IMG/VR virus record: IMGVR_UViG_3300036760_000083
Span: 1-41,210 of that record
DNA: 41,210 nt
Strand: one strand, 5' to 3'
Source: a virus
In this document: in pieces, positions 38,171 through 41,210 of the stretch
Numbering within the stretch: the stretch's first letter is position 1
Layout of the letters: each line of letters starts with the position of its first letter
Notes under the pieces: model-generated
The model's database searches: none
What the model saw: only the letters and a program-made list of their open reading frames with translations
What the model was told of the DNA's origin: nothing
Made by a program: the position numbers and the translations under genes

Positions 38171-39145
38171 TTAACCTCCGGTCGCAGCTCCACGAATTTG
38201 CAGACACAAATCGGGACTGGAATCGTTGTCTCCAGAGAAACCACCGCCGACGTACTTCACTCCGAATTGGAGTTTATATCCGGCAGTCGCAATCTGATTG
38301 AGAGGATCAGCCGTTCCAGCAGAACCAGCTTGTTTCACAATCAAATCAATGTGGTCTTTATCGAACGAAGTGCAAGCAAACGCATCCTTTGCAAGCATGA
38401 GCGTTCGATAGACATTCACTGAGCCAGAATTGGCAGCAGAGCTAATATTGCTTGATTTCACAATACGAGCACCATAAACCTTGCCAATTTCGCCATTAAG
38501 AGGTTTGTCGGCAAGACCAGCTACGTATTTATTCAATTCAATGAAACCACCGGCAGACGTATCGCCCATAATATCGTGAGCAATGCGGGGATGAACAACC
38601 CACACATAATCTCCGTCAATCGTAGGCGCATCTTGCGCATCAAGTTCACGAACAGCCTTTTGAGCATCAAGTGCAACGAACGTCTCATTAGCAGCAATAT
38701 CGTTATCGGTAGAATTGCCGGAACCAACATACTGAATCAGAGTCGTTGCATTGGCAACAAGATGATCGCGGACAATCCGATCAGTGGACAAAGCCGCAGT
38801 GTATCCAAGTTCCTCAGACACGTCTTCCAGAACAGGATCAACCGCAGTCAGGATCAACCAATCAGACAACGAAATATACTGGCCGTACTGTTTAACAGTA
38901 ACCGTATATTTATTGGTTTTGATGGTTGCAGAACTGGGAACAACGCCCTCGGAGAGTTCGCTGACGCTAGCCGCAACATGACCAAACTTCAACATGAAGC
39001 TGTCCACGCCGTTACCTTTGGGGTGCATCTTTTTCTTTCCAAGACCCCACAATTTCAAATTACTCTTCGCCGTCTCAAGCAACATCTTATGATAATAAGA
39101 GTGCAGATTGCCCGACAACGAAGAAGTTGTTTCGGGATTCGCCAT
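38171..39145 (-). CDS. major capsid protein, N4-gp56 type
   Basis: 324 residues. The HK97-type fold family of N4 gp56: YYHKMLLETAKSNLKLWGLG, ELSEGVVPSSATIKTNKYTV with TVKQYGQYISLSDWLILTAV, DPVLEDVSEELGYTAALSTD, and the later YVWVVHPRIAHDIMGD and GKVYGARIVKSSNI. These motifs match the family order. AAAGGAAA lies upstream of ATG. It follows the scaffold gene, as expected. Confidence 0.9.
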   Translation of the reverse strand: MANPETTSSLSGNLHSYYHKMLLETAKSNLKLWGLGKKKMHPKGNGVDSFMLKFGHVAASVSELSEGVVPSSATIKTNKYTVTVKQYGQYISLSDWLILTAVDPVLEDVSEELGYTAALSTDRIVRDHLVANATTLIQYVGSGNSTDNDIAANETFVALDAQKAVRELDAQDAPTIDGDYVWVVHPRIAHDIMGDTSAGGFIELNKYVAGLADKPLNGEIGKVYGARIVKSSNISSAANSGSVNVYRTLMLAKDAFACTSFDKDHIDLIVKQAGSAGTADPLNQIATAGYKLQFGVKYVGGGFSGDNDSSPDLCLQIRGAATGG

Positions 39146-39157
39146 TTTAAATTTCCT

Positions 39158-39931
39158 TTATTTTTTTGGGTCTATTTTTCCGTTGCGGAAAGCTTCGCGC
39201 ATTTCAGCCGCAGACATTTTGTCAATATTAACTGTGCTTGGGCCTTTTGTACCTGAAGCTCCTTCAATCTGCGCTTTTCCTTTTTTAACCGCAGTTCGTT
39301 CGCCTTTTCTAACACCCCGCTTTTCGGCTTTTCTGGCAGCTTCGTCGGTTTTCACCCCACGAGCGGCATAGAACAGGATGTGTAGCAGCCGTGGATCGTT
39401 GGCTGATCCGTTAGCTTTAATCAAGTCTTCATACTGCGTAGCAATTTGAGACATGACTGGCTCTAAAGAACGGAATTCCTCATTCTGCATCAGACGGGAA
39501 TATTCGGTTTCAAAGCGCACAGATTGTGCTTCGGCACGCGCCTCTTCCGCTTCTTTTCTAGCAATCATTCGAACCGCTTCAACGGGGTTCTTCTTCACCG
39601 CTTCGGCAAACTGCTCAATTTCAGCTTTGGTATCGATTGAAGGTCGACCAATTTGCTGTTTTAATTGGTGCAGTTCGTTTCCACGACGGCTAAACGCGGA
39701 TTCAAGCTCTGAGTAGCTTTTAATGACATCTTCATGCGTTCTGAATCTGCCAGGAACTACCCATTTCTCTTCTTGCGTTTCGTCAGAGTCTTTCGACTCT
39801 TCAGTCTCTTCTGAGGTTTCCTCGGATGTTTCCAAGACCTCTTCATTCGTTTCCGATTCCTGGGTTTTAGTTGAGGTTTCCGCGTCTTCCGACTCGGCCT
39901 CGTCAACCACGGTATTTTCGGCTGCGGGCAT
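39158..39931 (-). CDS. capsid scaffolding protein
   Basis: 257 residues, very acidic in the first 60 (SEETSEETEESKDSDETQEE), then helical with SYSELESAFSRRGNELHQLK, a central alpha-helical coiled-coil region (about 95-175) and a basic C-terminus (KAEKRGVRKGERTAVKKGKA). This is the typical charge layout of scaffolds, with the basic end binding the capsid protein. AAGGAGAATAAAAT lies before ATG. It lies just before the major capsid gene. Confidence 0.8.
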   Translation of the reverse strand: MPAAENTVVDEAESEDAETSTKTQESETNEEVLETSEETSEETEESKDSDETQEEKWVVPGRFRTHEDVIKSYSELESAFSRRGNELHQLKQQIGRPSIDTKAEIEQFAEAVKKNPVEAVRMIARKEAEEARAEAQSVRFETEYSRLMQNEEFRSLEPVMSQIATQYEDLIKANGSANDPRLLHILFYAARGVKTDEAARKAEKRGVRKGERTAVKKGKAQIEGASGTKGPSTVNIDKMSAAEMREAFRNGKIDPKK

Positions 39932-39951
39932 ATTTTATTCTCCTTGTGCGA

Positions 39952-40272
39952 CTACGTTTTACCGTATTGGTCGCGTTCCTGTTTTTCGGCTTCCAAGTTT
40001 TCGAGTCTAAGAAGTGCTTCGCCGTGTTGTTGGCATAAGGCTTCTACAGTCTCTAACATGGATTTAAAAGCTCTAAATCTTTCTTGAAGACGCAACATTT
40101 TCTTCGGGTCTTCTTCATTCAAAATCTGGTCATTGATAACTTGTAAAACTTGTTTAAAGTGTGCGTCCACAACCGCCCAACCAGGCATACCCATCAGTTC
40201 TTTTACAGAACCCAATAGAGCTAATTCGTGTCGTAGATTTTTCTCTTCTTCGACAGAATCAAGTTCTTCCAT
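39952..40272 (-). CDS. hypothetical coiled-coil protein between portal and scaffold
   Basis: 106 residues, nearly all helical and charged: LDSVEEEKNLRHELALLGSV, then WAVVDAHFKQVLQVINDQIL and RLQERFRAFKSMLETVEALC. ATG 40272 overlaps the portal stop (TAATG). Small proteins at this place are common in short-tailed phage head modules, with a role in assembly. No specific family. Confidence 0.65.
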   Translation of the reverse strand: MEELDSVEEEKNLRHELALLGSVKELMGMPGWAVVDAHFKQVLQVINDQILNEEDPKKMLRLQERFRAFKSMLETVEALCQQHGEALLRLENLEAEKQERDQYGKT

Positions 40273-41210
40273 TACACGGTTCCTTGTGATCCTTCAGGAG
40301 GCTGTTCTACTGGCTTTCCGGTTTCATCTACAGGAATAACCTGTACCGGCTGTCCTGCTTCATCAACAAATTGTCCGTCAGGAGTTTGAATAATCGTTGT
40401 CTGCGAGGGACCTACGTACTTCTCCGGGTGGGGCATTCCTGCCAGTTTTGCAGTGTCTTTAATAAGCTCTTCAACTTTAATATTAACATTGGGCTTGACT
40501 TTGATTATCTGTCCAACAGTCTGTAAGAAATAACCCATATTGCCGCGCCGCTCATCAATAGAGAGTTTTTGTGGATTGCTCGTAGATTTAAAATCGACCT
40601 CTGTCAAAAACGCATCAGACGGAAGATGTTTGTAGGGATTTTCGGTGTCTTCTCCCGCAATTCTATAATACACATCGTCTGTAATCAGGTCTCGATTATA
40701 CCAGTTAAGCATGTGAGCCAGGGGCTTGAAAAAAGTTTGTTCCTGCAACCGCGCTTTTGTCAGAAGGCGTCTGTTTCCTTTGCCTGCCATGAAATTAACG
40801 CCGGTCGCCGTTCCAGAGAACGCACCTCCAACTGAGGCCACGTCTTGACGTGGATTCACAATTTCCGTCGTATTTTGAATATCCCAATCAATCCTAGCTA
40901 ATTCATTAACACTCGAAGAGGTTACTTGCCCCATATCCATGGGACGAATACCATTCAGGTCATTGGTAAGAATTACTTTATTAGGAGCGGTGTACAGTTC
41001 CCGTAAATTAACTCCTGCGTGACGTTCAACCAACCACACTCTATTAAGACTAATGTTGGCGACATCCAGACGGGCATTTCGTAATGCGGTTGCTTCTTCA
41101 ATAAGACCTTTGATATGATGCAACTCTCCATATCCGTAAGCTTCGCCCTCAATCGAATAGTCATTAGACATGAGAAAAGGTTTAAACTTAAATTTAAAAG
41201 GATTAAGGTC
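40272..41210 (-). CDS. portal protein, C-terminal part (enters from window edge)
   Basis: The minus-strand frame is open from 41210 and continues the gene at 1-931 with a gap. It reads DLNPFKFKFKPFLMSNDYSI, an NPF....PF motif typical of mid-portal. The next part is GYGELHHIKGLIEEATALRN with ARLDVANISLNRVW, then MAGKGNRRLLTKARLQEQTF and a helical barrel; the C-terminus is a proline and glutamine tail (PDETGKP-like). The first codons fit the reading frame of ATG 41171, so that ATG is internal rather than the true start. Minimum combined length with the N-terminal part is about 620 residues. Confidence 0.85.
   Translation of the reverse strand, partial: DLNPFKFKFKPFLMSNDYSIEGEAYGYGELHHIKGLIEEATALRNARLDVANISLNRVWLVERHAGVNLRELYTAPNKVILTNDLNGIRPMDMGQVTSSSVNELARIDWDIQNTTEIVNPRQDVASVGGAFSGTATGVNFMAGKGNRRLLTKARLQEQTFFKPLAHMLNWYNRDLITDDVYYRIAGEDTENPYKHLPSDAFLTEVDFKSTSNPQKLSIDERRGNMGYFLQTVGQIIKVKPNVNIKVEELIKDTAKLAGMPHPEKYVGPSQTTIIQTPDGQFVDEAGQPVQVIPVDETGKPVEQPPEGSQGTV

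Noticed and set aside
1-41210. Direct terminal repeats or cohesive ends at the window edges
   Set aside because: The first and last bases share no sequence, and both lie inside the portal coding sequence.

Overview
The window looks like an almost complete genome of a lytic, tailed, double-stranded DNA phage of about 41 kb. It most resembles a short-tailed (podovirus-like) phage of a low-GC Gram-negative host. The virion genes include a portal, a scaffold, an N4-gp56-type major capsid protein, a head-tail adaptor, propeller-like tail proteins and a string of ejection-type proteins with a virion lysozyme. I see no tail sheath and no tape measure. The i-spanin/o-spanin pair and an M15-type endolysin point to a host with an outer membrane. 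There is no integrase, repressor or phage RNA polymerase, and I saw no tRNA gene.

Both ends of the window fall inside the same gene, the portal (N-terminal part at 1-931, C-terminal part at 40272-41210, both on the minus strand). The sequence therefore appears to be a circular or circularly permuted genome opened inside the portal, with a short piece missing at the join. Read as a circle it has two opposed transcription units. They diverge from a promoter and repeat-rich region at about 3.3-4.9 kb and converge on one bidirectional terminator at 20031-20066.

Right-going unit (4.87-20.0 kb): small early genes, a hexapeptide-repeat protein, a RusA-like resolvase, a Cas4/RecB-like nuclease, a protein with an SSB-like C-terminal tail, a DnaB/RecA-type ATPase and a family A DNA polymerase. 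These are followed by a collagen-like lipoprotein, a dATP/dGTP diphosphohydrolase-like protein, a DEDDy exonuclease, a Fic protein overlapping a low-molecular-weight tyrosine phosphatase-like protein, a deoxyribosyltransferase-like protein, an RNA ligase and several small zinc-ribbon proteins.

Left-going unit (4.42 kb down through the join to 20.09 kb): the small terminase candidate, two small genes, the large terminase, portal, scaffold, capsid, adaptor, tail proteins, a GNAT-like protein, ejection proteins, virion lysozyme, four tandem paralogous tail/fibre-type proteins, endolysin, holin candidate, spanins, a rhomboid protease and two surface-type proteins.

The most unusual feature is the large terminase. 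It is split into ATPase and nuclease reading frames that share one frame but are separated by about 117 nt. This interval contains five in-frame stop codons, folds on paper into a closed three-way junction, and is flanked by identical AAT codons, the first directly followed by a stop. It could be a translational bypass element or a very small intron. Other items worth attention are the Fic-phosphatase pair, a rhomboid protease overlapping the o-spanin gene, the four-paralog array lying partly in a GC-rich block, a dense cluster of TTGCAA sites, and several promoters with a fixed 17-nt spacer, some with an ATG 6-7 nt after the -10 box.
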